This document shows positions 26,548 through 35,204 of a stretch of 64,000 nucleotides of DNA, one piece after another. The DNA is from Burkholderia cepacia GG4 (lineage in GTDB: Bacteria > Pseudomonadota > Gammaproteobacteria > Burkholderiales > Burkholderiaceae). A program made the translations under genes and the position numbers. The stretch covers positions 2,170,001 through 2,234,000 of the forward strand of contig NC_018514.1 in the NCBI RefSeq assembly GCF_000292915.1, in the 5' to 3' direction. The notes beneath the pieces are model-generated. The model was not told the origin of the DNA, searched no databases, and saw only the letters and a list, made by a program, of their open reading frames with translations. How positions within the stretch are numbered: the stretch's first letter is position 1; the number at the start of each line of letters is the position of its first letter.

Positions 26548-26819
26548 TCGGCCGCCTTCTTCGAACGAGCCGCTTTCAGCATGCGCTCGAGCTCGCGCTG
26601 AACATCCGCGGCATCGACGTATGCGCCCGTTCGCCGCGCCTCGTCACGCGACGCCAAACCTCGCGCGACGAATTCGCGCTGCAGGCGTCGCCGAGCAATG
26701 CCATCGCGCAACGCCGCCTCCATGAACGCAGACAGCGTCTCGTTTTCCGCCAGGACCGATTCCGCTTCCTCACGCAACTGCGGATCGACGCGCAGCGCGG
26801 GCATCGTGGCCGTTTTCAT
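26544..26819 (-). CDS. Antitoxin of the ParDE/RelBE-type module
   Basis: A 91-residue protein; ATG 26819 is preferred because GGAGGG lies just upstream, whereas the in-frame ATG at 26831 lies inside the palindrome and has no ribosome site. The N-terminal half (MPALRVDPQLREEAESVLAE) looks like a ribbon-helix-helix domain that binds DNA as a dimer, and the charged C-terminal half would wrap the toxin. Autoregulation through the adjacent 42-bp palindrome is likely. Confidence 0.88.
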   Translation of the reverse strand: MKTATMPALRVDPQLREEAESVLAENETLSAFMEAALRDGIARRRLQREFVARGLASRDEARRTGAYVDAADVQRELERMLKAARSKKAAD

Positions 26820-26861
26820 TGCACCCTCCATGCATTACATATGTAATGCATGGAGGGTGCA
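26820..26861. promoter_or_regulatory. Perfect 42-bp palindrome, operator of the toxin-antitoxin operon
   Basis: Bases 26820-26840 are the exact reverse complement of 26841-26861; the centre is TTACATATGTAA. The left half contains the antitoxin ribosome site, so bound repressor would also cover translation signals in the DNA, and the RNA could fold over its own ribosome site. A perfect palindrome this long is unusual for a ParD-type operator. Confidence 0.85.
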
Positions 26862-26915
26862 TCGCCCACATCGACAGCAGGCGGCCGTTCGTTATAGCCG
26901 GGCCGTCAAGAGCGC

Positions 26916-28226
26916 TCACGCCCGCGCCGCGACCATCCCCCGCTCCGAGCGCGTCCACGCGACCAGCGCGCCGATCCCGAGCAACGCGAGGCACACGATC
27001 GGCACGATCATCGGCCCGAACGCGGTGCCCGTCACCTTGCCCGCGAACGGCATCAGGTTCTGGCTGAAGAAGCCGCCGAGGTTGCCGATCGAATTGATCG
27101 CCGCGACGCTCGCTGCCGCCCGCGCGCCGGTGAAGTAGCGCGGCGGCATCGACCAGAAGCACGGATACAGCAGCGGGATGCACGCGCCGCCGAGCACGAG
27201 CGCAATGAAGCGCAGCGGCGTCGACGGCAGCACGAGGCTCAGCAGGAAGCCGAGCGCGCCGAGCGCCGCGACGATCGCGATCGTGCGCAGGATGCTCTTC
27301 GCGCGGCGCAGCTTCGACGGCAGCCACACCAGCAGCAGCACCGCGAGCGCCCACGGCAGCATGCTCAGGAGTCCGTTCATGCTGCTCGACACACCGAACG
27401 ATTTCACGAGCGTCGGCAGCCAGTACGTGACGCCGTACAGCGACGTCGACATCAGCATGTAGGTCGCCGCGAACAGCATCACGCGCGGATCGAGCAGCGC
27501 CTTCCACGGCTGCCCGTGCTCGGCCTGCGCGGGCTTCTCGCGTTCGAGCGCGGCCGCGACGATCTGCTTCTCGCGTTCGTCGAGGAAGGGTGCATCGCGG
27601 AACGATGCCGGCAGCACGCGGAACACGACGATCGCGACGATCACGGCCGGAATGCCCGTCGCCACGAACACCCACTGCCAGCCCGCGAGCCCCCACACGC
27701 CGTTCAGGCTCAGCAGCACGCCGCCGACCAGCGAGCCGAGCATGTTCGCGAGCGCGCTGCCGAGCGTGAAGATGCCGAGCACCTTCGCGCGGTAGCTCTG
27801 CGGGAACCACAGCGTCAAGTAATAGATCACGCCCGGATAGAAGCCGGCCTCGGCGATCCCGAGCAGGAAGCGCAGCGAGCAGAACGCGGGCATCGACGTC
27901 GTGAAGCCCATCAGCACGGTGATGAGACCCCACGTCAGCATGATCCGCGCGAGCCACACGCGTGCGCCGTAGCGATGCAGCGCGAGCGTGCTCGGCACCT
28001 CGAACAGCAGGTAGCCGATGAAGAACAGCGACGACGCGAGACCGAACGCGGCCTCGGTCATCCCGAGGCTGTGCACCATCTGCAGTTTCGCGAAACCGAC
28101 GTTCTGCCGGTCGATGAATGCGATCAGGAACATCACGACGAGGATGGGCAGCAGGCGCCGCGCCATCTTCGACATGATGCGCTGCTCTTCGGCGGACGCG
28201 GGGTCCAGGGTTTCGGTAGCGTTCAC
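26916..28226 (-). CDS. MFS transporter, anion:cation symporter-like
   Basis: Translation probably starts at GTG 28226, which has GGAGGAG six bases upstream; the open frame further up shadows the binding-protein gene. The product has 436 residues and twelve helices, with MFS motifs FIDRQNVGFAKLQM (end of helix 1), GYLLFEVPSTLALHRYGARV and RFLLGIAEAGFYPGVIYYL. This is the phthalate/hexuronate/tartrate (ACS) branch, which imports organic acids with H+. It follows the orphan binding-protein gene on the same strand. Confidence 0.92.
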   Translation of the reverse strand: MNATETLDPASAEEQRIMSKMARRLLPILVVMFLIAFIDRQNVGFAKLQMVHSLGMTEAAFGLASSLFFIGYLLFEVPSTLALHRYGARVWLARIMLTWGLITVLMGFTTSMPAFCSLRFLLGIAEAGFYPGVIYYLTLWFPQSYRAKVLGIFTLGSALANMLGSLVGGVLLSLNGVWGLAGWQWVFVATGIPAVIVAIVVFRVLPASFRDAPFLDEREKQIVAAALEREKPAQAEHGQPWKALLDPRVMLFAATYMLMSTSLYGVTYWLPTLVKSFGVSSSMNGLLSMLPWALAVLLLVWLPSKLRRAKSILRTIAIVAALGALGFLLSLVLPSTPLRFIALVLGGACIPLLYPCFWSMPPRYFTGARAAASVAAINSIGNLGGFFSQNLMPFAGKVTGTAFGPMIVPIVCLALLGIGALVAWTRSERGMVAARA

Positions 28227-28339
28227 TACGGGCTCCTCCGTGAATCGGTTGCTTGTCGGTTGAATCGGCGCCACGCGCAACGAATGCGCGGGCGCGGTGG
28301 GGTTCGATGAAATCGGGGTCCGGCGACGGACGGCGGCGC

Positions 28340-29365
28340 TCAGCCCGTCCGGTAGTCGTCGAGCATCGGCGCGAACATCTCGTGCCACGCGCGCGGCTTC
28401 GCCTTGATCGTGCCGGCGAGGTACAGGAATTCGACGTAGTCCATCAGCTGGTTCGGCCGCACCGAGAACCGCGTGTCCGGCGCGGCGAGCATCTGCATCA
28501 CGTCGTCGTGCGACACGCCGACCCCCGACGACGACGCATACAGCGCGGCCGCCGCGCGCGGGTCCTGCGCGATCAGGCGGTTCGCTTCGTCGAGCGCGCC
28601 GAGAAACGCCGTGGCCAGCGCAGGCTCCGCGTCGACGAGCCGCTTCGGCGCGAACACCACGTCGAGCGTCATCGGGCCGAGCACGTCCACCGAATTCACG
28701 ACGCGATGAATGCCCGGCTGCCGCAATTCGAGCGTCGAGAACGGCGGCGACGTGAAGTGTGCGGTGACGCCGTTCTCGCGGCGGATCAGCGCCTGCATCG
28801 CCTGCGGATGCGGCAGGTTCACGGTGATCGAGTCGAGCTGCGCGAAATGCTTCGCGCCGAGCTGCCGGCTCGCGACCATCTGCAACACGACCGCCGACAG
28901 CGATGTGCGGATGCCCGGCACCGCGATCCGGTCGGACGGCGTGAAGTCGCGCAGCGATATGAGGCCCGGACGGTTCGCATTGAGCGACAGCGACGTGGTC
29001 GACAGCCCGCTGATGCCGATCACCTCGACGTTCGGAATCCCGCGCGCCCGCGCCCACAGCTCGATGAAACCCGGCGCGCCGGCGCCCGCGAAGTCGAGCG
29101 TGCCGGCCATCATCGCGTCGTTGACGGAATTGCCGCCGTCGAGCAGCACCCAGTCGACCGCGACGTCGCGCAGGCCGTGCCGCGCCGCGTGCCGCTCGAA
29201 CAGGCGCTGCTTCTCCATCACGAGCAGCGGCAGGTACAGCACGCCATAGCCTTTCGAGATCCGCACGGTGCGCGGCTTCGCGCGCACCAGCGACCGCGCC
29301 CCGAGCACGCCCAGTGCACCGAGGCCGGCGGCGAGCAACGCGCGGCGGCGCGACGACGTCGTCAT
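28340..29365 (-). CDS. Orphan NMT1/SsuA-type substrate-binding protein with Tat-like signal
   Basis: A 341-residue periplasmic protein. The N-terminus TSSRRRALLAAGLGALG has a twin-arginine-like signal. The fold is the nitrate/sulfonate/taurine binding type (GYGVLYLPLLVMEKQRLFE ... GGNSVNDAMMAGTLDFAGAG). No ABC permease or ATPase is in the neighbourhood; the next gene is an MFS transporter and the divergent genes are a two-component system. It may work with a distant importer or act as a ligand sensor for the kinase. Confidence 0.9.
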   Translation of the reverse strand: MTTSSRRRALLAAGLGALGVLGARSLVRAKPRTVRISKGYGVLYLPLLVMEKQRLFERHAARHGLRDVAVDWVLLDGGNSVNDAMMAGTLDFAGAGAPGFIELWARARGIPNVEVIGISGLSTTSLSLNANRPGLISLRDFTPSDRIAVPGIRTSLSAVVLQMVASRQLGAKHFAQLDSITVNLPHPQAMQALIRRENGVTAHFTSPPFSTLELRQPGIHRVVNSVDVLGPMTLDVVFAPKRLVDAEPALATAFLGALDEANRLIAQDPRAAAALYASSSGVGVSHDDVMQMLAAPDTRFSVRPNQLMDYVEFLYLAGTIKAKPRAWHEMFAPMLDDYRTG

Positions 29366-29602
29366 GCGCGCGCCTCCGCGCAGCAGGCGGCGGGCGGCAA
29401 CGCGGCAGCCGGCGGCGCGCGTCTGCGCACCGTCGGCCGCGCCTGCGTCGTGCCCGTGACATGCTGCATGTTGTCGTCTCCTCTGGTATTAATGCCGTCG
29501 TCGCTTGTTCCGGCTGGACACAGGTTATCGAGCGAGTCTGAGAAAATGCTGACATCCCGGCCTCGGGAAAACCCCTAAACCCATCTACCTGCAAACGGCA
29601 CC

Positions 29603-30268
29603 ATGCGCATTCTCGTGGTTGAGGACGATGCCGAAATCGGCGCGGCGATCCGTAGCCGCCTCGCGCGGCTCGGCCACGCCGTCGATCTCGAAACCGACGG
29701 CTCGACCGCGAACAGCCTGCTGCGCGTCGAGCGCTTCGATCTGGTCGTGCTCGATGCGAACCTGCCCGGGCTCGACGGCTTCACGGTATTGCGCCACCTG
29801 CGCGCGTCGGGCAGCACGACGCCGGTACTGCTCGTCACTGCGCGCTCGGCGATCGACGACCGCGTGAGCGGCCTCGGCCTCGGCGCCGACGACTATCTGG
29901 TGAAGCCGTTCGACTATCGCGAGCTTGACGCGCGCGTGCAGGCGCTGCTGCGCCGCAACAGCGGCCATGCGAACGACGTGCTGACGCTCGGCGGCCTCGT
30001 GATCGACCGCAGCAGCCGTCTCGCGGAACTCGACGGCCAGCCGCTGTCGCTGTCGCGCCAGGAGTTCGCGCTGCTCGAGATTCTCGCCAGCCGCCCGCAG
30101 CGGATCTTCTCGAAGGACGAGCTGCTGAACCAGCTGTTCAGCTTCGGCAACGAGCCGACCGCGAACGCCGTCGAGCAATACGTGACGCGCGTGCGCAAGA
30201 AGCTGCAGGGCAGCTCGGTCGAGATCCGCACCGCGCGCGGGATGGGGTATCAGATTGCCGCGCATTGA
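29603..30268 (+). CDS. OmpR-family response regulator (TctD/QseB-like)
   Basis: A 221-residue regulator with a receiver domain (EDDAEIGAAIRSRL; phospho-Asp in LVVLDANLPGLDGF; Lys in DDYLVKPFDYRELDARVQAL) and a C-terminal winged helix (about 125-220, LSRQEFALLEILASRPQRIF ... YVTRVRKKLQGS). It is divergent from the binding protein/MFS genes with 237 bases between the starts, so those genes are likely targets. It overlaps the kinase gene by 14 bases. Confidence 0.94.
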   Translation: MRILVVEDDAEIGAAIRSRLARLGHAVDLETDGSTANSLLRVERFDLVVLDANLPGLDGFTVLRHLRASGSTTPVLLVTARSAIDDRVSGLGLGADDYLVKPFDYRELDARVQALLRRNSGHANDVLTLGGLVIDRSSRLAELDGQPLSLSRQEFALLEILASRPQRIFSKDELLNQLFSFGNEPTANAVEQYVTRVRKKLQGSSVEIRTARGMGYQIAAH

Positions 30269-31676
30269 CTGGTTCCCGAAGACGCTGTTCGGGCGCACGC
30301 TGCTGTTCATCGCGCTCGTCGTCGCGACCGGCGCGCTCGCGCTGGCGATCATCGCGCGCTACTACGCGGGCGTCGCGGCCGAACGCGCCTATGACCAGCT
30401 GCTCGCCGGCGCGTCGATCCAGGTCGCGGAGAACCTGTACGTGCAGGGCGGCGTGCTCGCGCTGAACCCGCCGGTGGCCGCGCTGTCGACGCTGTCGCGC
30501 TACGACCTCGTCTACTACAAGGTCGTCGATTCGCGCGGCGTGGTGGTGGCCGGCTACAACGATCTCGCGAGCCCCGCGACGCTCGCCGCCGCGAAACAGG
30601 GCCCCGCGTTCGCGAACGCCGTCTACCAGGGGCACCGGATCCGAACCGCGACCATCGCGCGCTACATGCCCGAGGAAAGCACGCCGGGCTGGGCGCTCGT
30701 CACGGTTGCGCAGACAACCAATGCGCGGCAGCAGCTGACCAACGACATGAGCATCAAGGTGTGGACACTGATCCTGCTGATGAGCGTGCTCGCGATCGGT
30801 GCGAGCGGCCTCGCGATCCGGCGCGGGCTACGCCCGCTCGCGCAGATCGGCGCGATCATCGCGGCGCGCGACCCGGCCGACCTGCGGCCGGTGGCCGTCG
30901 ATACGCCGAGCGAGATCGATGCGATCATCGGATCGATCAACGGGCTGATGCATCGCCTGGCCGAGCGCATCAACGCGATGCAGCGCTTCATCGCCGACGC
31001 CGCGCACCAGATGCGCACGCCGCTCGCGCGGCTCGACGCGCAGATCGAACTGCTCGACGGCGAAGCCGATCCCGCGCGTCATGCGGCACGCCTCGATGCA
31101 TTGCGCGCGACCTGCTCGGATGTCGGGCGGCTCACGGGGCAGTTGCTCAATCATGCGATGGTGATCCATCGCACCGAGGCCGTGCCGCTGCAACCGGTCG
31201 AGCTCGTCGCGCTCGCGAAGAACGTGCTCGGCCGCGCGATTCCGCTCGCGGACGAGCGCGACGTGGCCGTCGCGTTCGCGAGCGACGCGCCGCATGCGTG
31301 GATCGACGGCGATGCGATCAGCCTGCAGGAGGCGCTGTCGAACGTGCTGCACAACGCGCTGCTGCATGGTCATGCGGACGATATCGTCGTATCGGTCGCT
31401 ACGGCGGGCCATGCGGATGATGCGGTGACGCTGACCGTCACCGACAACGGGCGCGGGATTCCACGCGAGCATTGGGATGCGGCGTTGCAGCCGTTCGTGC
31501 GGATCGCGCCGGATGGCAGCGAGCGCCGCACGGGGTCGGGGCTCGGGCTCGCGATCGTGCAGGAAGTGATGAAGGCGCACGGCGGGCGCGTCGGGTTCGC
31601 GTTTCCCGATGCGGGCGGGTTTGCGGTGGTGTTGACGTTTCCGCGGGCGGCGACGACGCACGCGGACAAAGCTTAG
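30255..31676 (+). CDS. TctE/QseC-like sensor histidine kinase
   Basis: A 473-residue kinase whose most upstream plausible start is TTG 30255, inside the regulator gene, with GGGG eight bases upstream; no ATG lies nearby in frame. Order: membrane helix (about 12-32), periplasmic 2CSK_N-type sensor (to about 165), second helix (about 170-190), HAMP-like linker, phospho-His in DAAHQMRTPLARLD, and HATPase motifs LSNVLHNALLHG, DNGRGIP and GSGLGLAIVQEV. The N-terminal sensor type is shared with TctE, which responds to tricarboxylates. Confidence 0.91.
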   Translation: MPRIDWFPKTLFGRTLLFIALVVATGALALAIIARYYAGVAAERAYDQLLAGASIQVAENLYVQGGVLALNPPVAALSTLSRYDLVYYKVVDSRGVVVAGYNDLASPATLAAAKQGPAFANAVYQGHRIRTATIARYMPEESTPGWALVTVAQTTNARQQLTNDMSIKVWTLILLMSVLAIGASGLAIRRGLRPLAQIGAIIAARDPADLRPVAVDTPSEIDAIIGSINGLMHRLAERINAMQRFIADAAHQMRTPLARLDAQIELLDGEADPARHAARLDALRATCSDVGRLTGQLLNHAMVIHRTEAVPLQPVELVALAKNVLGRAIPLADERDVAVAFASDAPHAWIDGDAISLQEALSNVLHNALLHGHADDIVVSVATAGHADDAVTLTVTDNGRGIPREHWDAALQPFVRIAPDGSERRTGSGLGLAIVQEVMKAHGGRVGFAFPDAGGFAVVLTFPRAATTHADKA

Positions 31677-31729
31677 GCTACCGGAGTATTTGACATACGG
31701 CCGTTCGAACGCCAACGGGCGACCGATGC

Positions 31730-32185
31730 TCAGTCGTCGCTGCCGCTGTCACGATCGTCGTCGGCATTGCGCGCAGCATGTCGCGCCACCAGCCGGGCCA
31801 GTTCGTCATACTGGCGGTCGCAAAACAACCGGCACAACACGTCGACGTCGACGCGTGTCCTGACGTCGATCGTCGCGACGTGCTGCTCCAGCTTTCCCTT
31901 GCCGATGCCGAACCGTCCCTTCTTCGTCCGCATGGAAACGGCATTCAACTGAAACCCGTCCGAATGCGCATCGCTCAGCGCACTGATCCACCATTCGCGC
32001 CGATCGCCGGCATGCTGCAGCACAAGCGCAGGCAACGGGCCGTCCTGCAATTCGTTCCCCTCGGCATGCTGCGCGATCCACGGGAATGCATCGAATGCCT
32101 GCGTAAGCGACGGGTAATCCGTCGCGCCTTGTGGGTCCCGCTGTTCGAAGTCGTAGCCGACTTTCTGAATGGAATCGGTCAACAT
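31730..32185 (-). CDS. Uncharacterised 151-residue cytosolic protein
   Basis: ATG 32185 has GAGGG nine bases upstream and the frame shows strong G/C third positions. The product (MLTDSIQKVGYDFEQRD ... RDSGSDD) is hydrophilic, with no signal peptide or membrane helix, an aromatic middle (FPWIAQHAEG; REWWISALSD) and an acidic tail. I do not recognise the family. It is convergent with the kinase gene and sits downstream of the Lrp gene on the same strand with a 77-base gap. Confidence 0.7.
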   Translation of the reverse strand: MLTDSIQKVGYDFEQRDPQGATDYPSLTQAFDAFPWIAQHAEGNELQDGPLPALVLQHAGDRREWWISALSDAHSDGFQLNAVSMRTKKGRFGIGKGKLEQHVATIDVRTRVDVDVLCRLFCDRQYDELARLVARHAARNADDDRDSGSDD

Positions 32186-32262
32186 GGCGCGGCGCCCTCG
32201 TGGCGTTCGATGTCTGGAGAACGTCAACCTGCCCTGAGTTTCGGCACGCCAAGTACTTTTCG

Positions 32263-32694
32263 TCACGCCTTGTGCGTCGACAACAAAATACTCGTCTCCG
32301 TATTCGCGATGCCGTCGATCAACCGGATCGCGCCGAGCACGCGATCGAAGTGCTCGAGCGAATCGGCATGCAGCTCGGCGACCAGATCCCAGCGCCCGTT
32401 CGTGCTGTGGATCGACGCGACGTTCGGATGCCCGCGCAGCACCTTCACCACTTCCGCGCCGCGATTGCCCTGCACCGCGATCGACATCAGCGCGCGGATC
32501 CGGTGCCGCTCGGCCGCCGGCTTGAGCCGCACCGTATAGCCGACGATCACGCCGTTCTTCTCCAGCCGCGTCAGCCGGTTCTGCACCGTCGCGCGCGCGA
32601 CGCGCAACTCCTTCGCGAGGGCGACGACGGGCAGCCGTGCGTTGTCGCGCAGCAGCGCGATGAGCTGCCGGTCGACGTCGTCGAGCGTAATCAT
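32263..32694 (-). CDS. Lrp/AsnC-family regulator of the arginine/ornithine genes
   Basis: A 143-residue regulator starting at ATG 32694 (AGGAAGG upstream). HTH: DDVDRQLIALLRDNARLPVV with VARATVQNRLTRLEKNGV; RAM domain from GYTVRLKPAAERHRIR onward. It is divergent from ornithine cyclodeaminase and the CtlX-like hydrolase and probably activates them in response to an amino acid such as arginine or ornithine (inference from layout). Confidence 0.93.
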   Translation of the reverse strand: MITLDDVDRQLIALLRDNARLPVVALAKELRVARATVQNRLTRLEKNGVIVGYTVRLKPAAERHRIRALMSIAVQGNRGAEVVKVLRGHPNVASIHSTNGRWDLVAELHADSLEHFDRVLGAIRLIDGIANTETSILLSTHKA

Positions 32695-32748
32695 GAACGG
32701 ACCTTCCTGTTGAACGTGAGCCGGCCGCCAGCGTGCCGGACCGCATGC

Positions 32749-32801
32749 ATTCCGACTAGTACGTATCGTACAAACTGCCGGAATCGGCCAGCAATTTGAC
32801 A
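32749..32801. promoter_or_regulatory. Nested palindromes and -35 box between lrp-type gene and ornithine cyclodeaminase
   Basis: GTACG-TAT-CGTAC (32759-32771) is nested inside the inverted pair ATTCCG (32749-32754) and CGGAAT (32779-32784). TTGACA follows at 32796-32801, about 190 bases before the plus-strand start. This looks like an Lrp-type operator just upstream of a promoter; the -10 is not clear. Confidence 0.5.
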
Positions 32802-32990
32802 AGTCTATCGATAAATCTGCCACTTTTGCCGTCTTTTTGTTGGCTCGACTCCCGGAAATAATGACTCCATCGACCGGCCGCATCCGCCGCGACACCGCTT
32901 TTCATGGAGCCGGGGCCCGGGCCGAAGCGCCCGCCCCGGTCGACCAGAACGCCAGGACACCCGTCCCGGCAAAAAAATGGAGACAGACCG

Positions 32991-34070
32991 ATGACTCGCT
33001 TCCTCGACGTACCCGCTACCGCCCGACTGATCGCCAAGACCGGCGTCACGCCGTTCCTGCGTGAGCTCGTCGACACGCTGCGCGCCGATTACCTGCACTG
33101 GGCCGACTTCGACAAGTCGCCGCGCATCGCCTGCCACTCGCGCGACGGCGTGATCGAGCTGATGCCCGTCGCGAACGCATCGCTGTTCGCGTTCAAGTAC
33201 GTGAACGGCCACCCAGTCAACGCCGCACGCGGGATGCACACGGTGATGGCCTTCGGCGCACTCGCCGAAGTCGACACCGGCTACCCGCTGCTGCTCGCCG
33301 AACTCACGCTGACCACCGCGCTGCGCACGGCCGCGACGTCGGTGCTGGCCGCACAGGCGCTCGCGCGCCCCGACTCGCGCACGATGGCGCTGATCGGCAA
33401 CGGCGCGCAGAGCGAATTCCAGGCGATCGCGTTCCACACGCTGCTCGGTATCGAGGAGATCCGCGTGTTCGACGTCGATCCGCACGCGACCGACAAGCTC
33501 GTGCAGAACCTCGCCGCCTATCCGGCACTGCGCGTCGTGCGCGCCGCATCGACCGCCGACGCCGTGCGCGGCGCCGACATCGTGACGACCGTCACCGCCG
33601 ACAAGGCGTACGCGACGATCGTCACGGCCGACATGATCGAGCCCGGCATGCACCTGAACGCGGTCGGCGGCGATTGCCCCGGCAAGACCGAGCTCGAAGC
33701 GGGCGTGCTGCACGCGGGCCGCGTGTTTGTCGAATTCGAGCCGCAGTCGCGCATCGAGGGCGAGATCCAGCAAATGCCGGCCGATTTCCCGGTGACCGAG
33801 CTGTGGCGCGTGCTGCAGGGCGAGACGACCGGCCGCGAACGCGCGGACGAAGTCACGGTGTTCGATTCGGTCGGTTTCGCGCTCGAGGACTACTCGGCGC
33901 TGCGCTACCTGTACGCGCTCGCTCAGCAGCACAACGCGGGCGTCGAGATCGCGCTGATTCCGCCGGCCGTCGATCCGAAGAACCTGTTCGCGCTGATCGA
34001 CGATCCGTCTGCGATCGCGCAGGGTCACGCGGCGTTCGTGACCGAAGCCGTCGCCGCATTCGCGCGCTGA
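32991..34070 (+). CDS. Ornithine cyclodeaminase
   Basis: A 359-residue enzyme of the OCD/mu-crystallin family, converting L-ornithine to L-proline and ammonia with bound NAD+. The start at ATG 32991 has GGAGA upstream. The NAD-binding motif is LIGNGAQSEFQAIAFH, substrate-site residues lie in RDGVIELMPVANASLFAFKY, and the conserved acidic region is VTVFDSVGFALEDYSALRYL. Its length is typical of true cyclodeaminases rather than of the shorter reductases (compare 43670-44641). The hydrolase at 34129 follows in the same operon. Confidence 0.93.
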   Translation: MTRFLDVPATARLIAKTGVTPFLRELVDTLRADYLHWADFDKSPRIACHSRDGVIELMPVANASLFAFKYVNGHPVNAARGMHTVMAFGALAEVDTGYPLLLAELTLTTALRTAATSVLAAQALARPDSRTMALIGNGAQSEFQAIAFHTLLGIEEIRVFDVDPHATDKLVQNLAAYPALRVVRAASTADAVRGADIVTTVTADKAYATIVTADMIEPGMHLNAVGGDCPGKTELEAGVLHAGRVFVEFEPQSRIEGEIQQMPADFPVTELWRVLQGETTGRERADEVTVFDSVGFALEDYSALRYLYALAQQHNAGVEIALIPPAVDPKNLFALIDDPSAIAQGHAAFVTEAVAAFAR

Positions 34071-34128
34071 TCGTCATCGCGGGCGGCGTGCGCGCCGCCC
34101 GGTTCCCCGCCTCTCGCCTTTACCATCC

Positions 34129-35073
34129 ATGAATCTCGTATCGATCCAGGCGCCGGCCGCCGTCGTGATGATCCGGCCGCACCACTTCCTGCCGAACCCG
34201 CAGACCGCGGCCGACAACGCCTTCCAGCGCACGGCCGCCGGCGGCGCGAACGACACGCCGTCGGTGTCGGCCGCCGCGCGCGACGAAGTCACCGCCGCCG
34301 CGCAGACGCTCGCGGACGCAGGCGTGCGCGTGCATGTGTTCGACGATCACGGCGAGCGCGACACGCCCGACTCGGTGTTCCCGAACAACTGGTTCTCGAC
34401 GCATCCGGGCGGACACATCGCGCTGTATCCGATGTATAGCCCGAACCGACGCCGCGAGCGGCGCGCGGACATCGTCGAGATGCTGAAGGCCGAATACCGC
34501 GTGCAGGACGTGATCGACTACTCGGGGCTCGAATACGACGACGTGTTCCTGGAAGGCACCGGCGCGATGGTGCTCGACCATGTCGCGCGGATCGCGTACA
34601 CCGCGCGTTCGCGCCGCGCCGATCCGGTCGCGCTCGAGCGCTTCTGCACGAACTTCAACTTCGAGCCGATCTGCTTCGACACGGCCGACGCCAACGGGAA
34701 CCCGATCTATCACACGAACGTGATGATGAGCGTCGCCACCGAGTTCGCGATGGTCGGCCTCGACCTGATCGCCGACCGCCGGCGCCGCGACGAGATCGCG
34801 CAACGCCTGGCCGAGACCGGGCGCACCGTGATCGCGCTCGATCACGCGCAGATCGCGAACTTCGCGGGCAATACGCTGGAACTGTCGGGCCAGGACGGGC
34901 GCGTGCTCGCACTGTCGCGGCACGCCTTCGACTGTCTCACCGACGACCAGCGCGGGACGATCGAGCGCTCCGCGCGGCTGCTGCCGCTCGACGTGCCGAC
35001 GATCGAACTGGCCGGCGGATCGGTGCGCTGCATGCTCGCGGGCATTCACCTCGCGCGGCGGCACATGACGTGA
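34129..35073 (+). CDS. ctlX: CtlX-like arginine/citrulline hydrolase (amidinotransferase fold)
   Basis: A 314-residue protein of the guanidino-group-modifying superfamily. It keeps the aspartate region DSVFPNNWFSTHPGGH, the histidine region YHTNVMMSVAT and the nucleophile Cys in GGSVRCMLAG near the C-terminus. The subgroup is named CtlX, citrulline/arginine utilisation hydrolase. Sitting 58 bases after ornithine cyclodeaminase, it would supply ornithine from arginine or citrulline, giving an arginine-to-proline route under the divergent Lrp regulator. Confidence 0.88.
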   Translation: MNLVSIQAPAAVVMIRPHHFLPNPQTAADNAFQRTAAGGANDTPSVSAAARDEVTAAAQTLADAGVRVHVFDDHGERDTPDSVFPNNWFSTHPGGHIALYPMYSPNRRRERRADIVEMLKAEYRVQDVIDYSGLEYDDVFLEGTGAMVLDHVARIAYTARSRRADPVALERFCTNFNFEPICFDTADANGNPIYHTNVMMSVATEFAMVGLDLIADRRRRDEIAQRLAETGRTVIALDHAQIANFAGNTLELSGQDGRVLALSRHAFDCLTDDQRGTIERSARLLPLDVPTIELAGGSVRCMLAGIHLARRHMT

Positions 35074-35161
35074 AGGAAATCGAATCGGCGGAACGGCGCC
35101 GCGAACCGCTGTCGCACGCCTGAGAGACCTACCGCGGCGGAAGCTCCGACGCAACCGGACA

Positions 35162-35192
35162 ATGCTTCGATCTGCACACCAGATCGAAGCAT
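35162..35192. terminator. Bidirectional hairpin between convergent genes
   Basis: Perfect 13-bp stem (ATGCTTCGATCTG at 35162-35174, complement at 35180-35192) with a CACAC loop, lying between the hydrolase stop and the Hsp70 gene stop. The T-tract is weak on both sides, but position and stem make a shared terminator likely. Confidence 0.75.
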
Positions 35193-35204
35193 CCCGCCTT
35201 TCAA

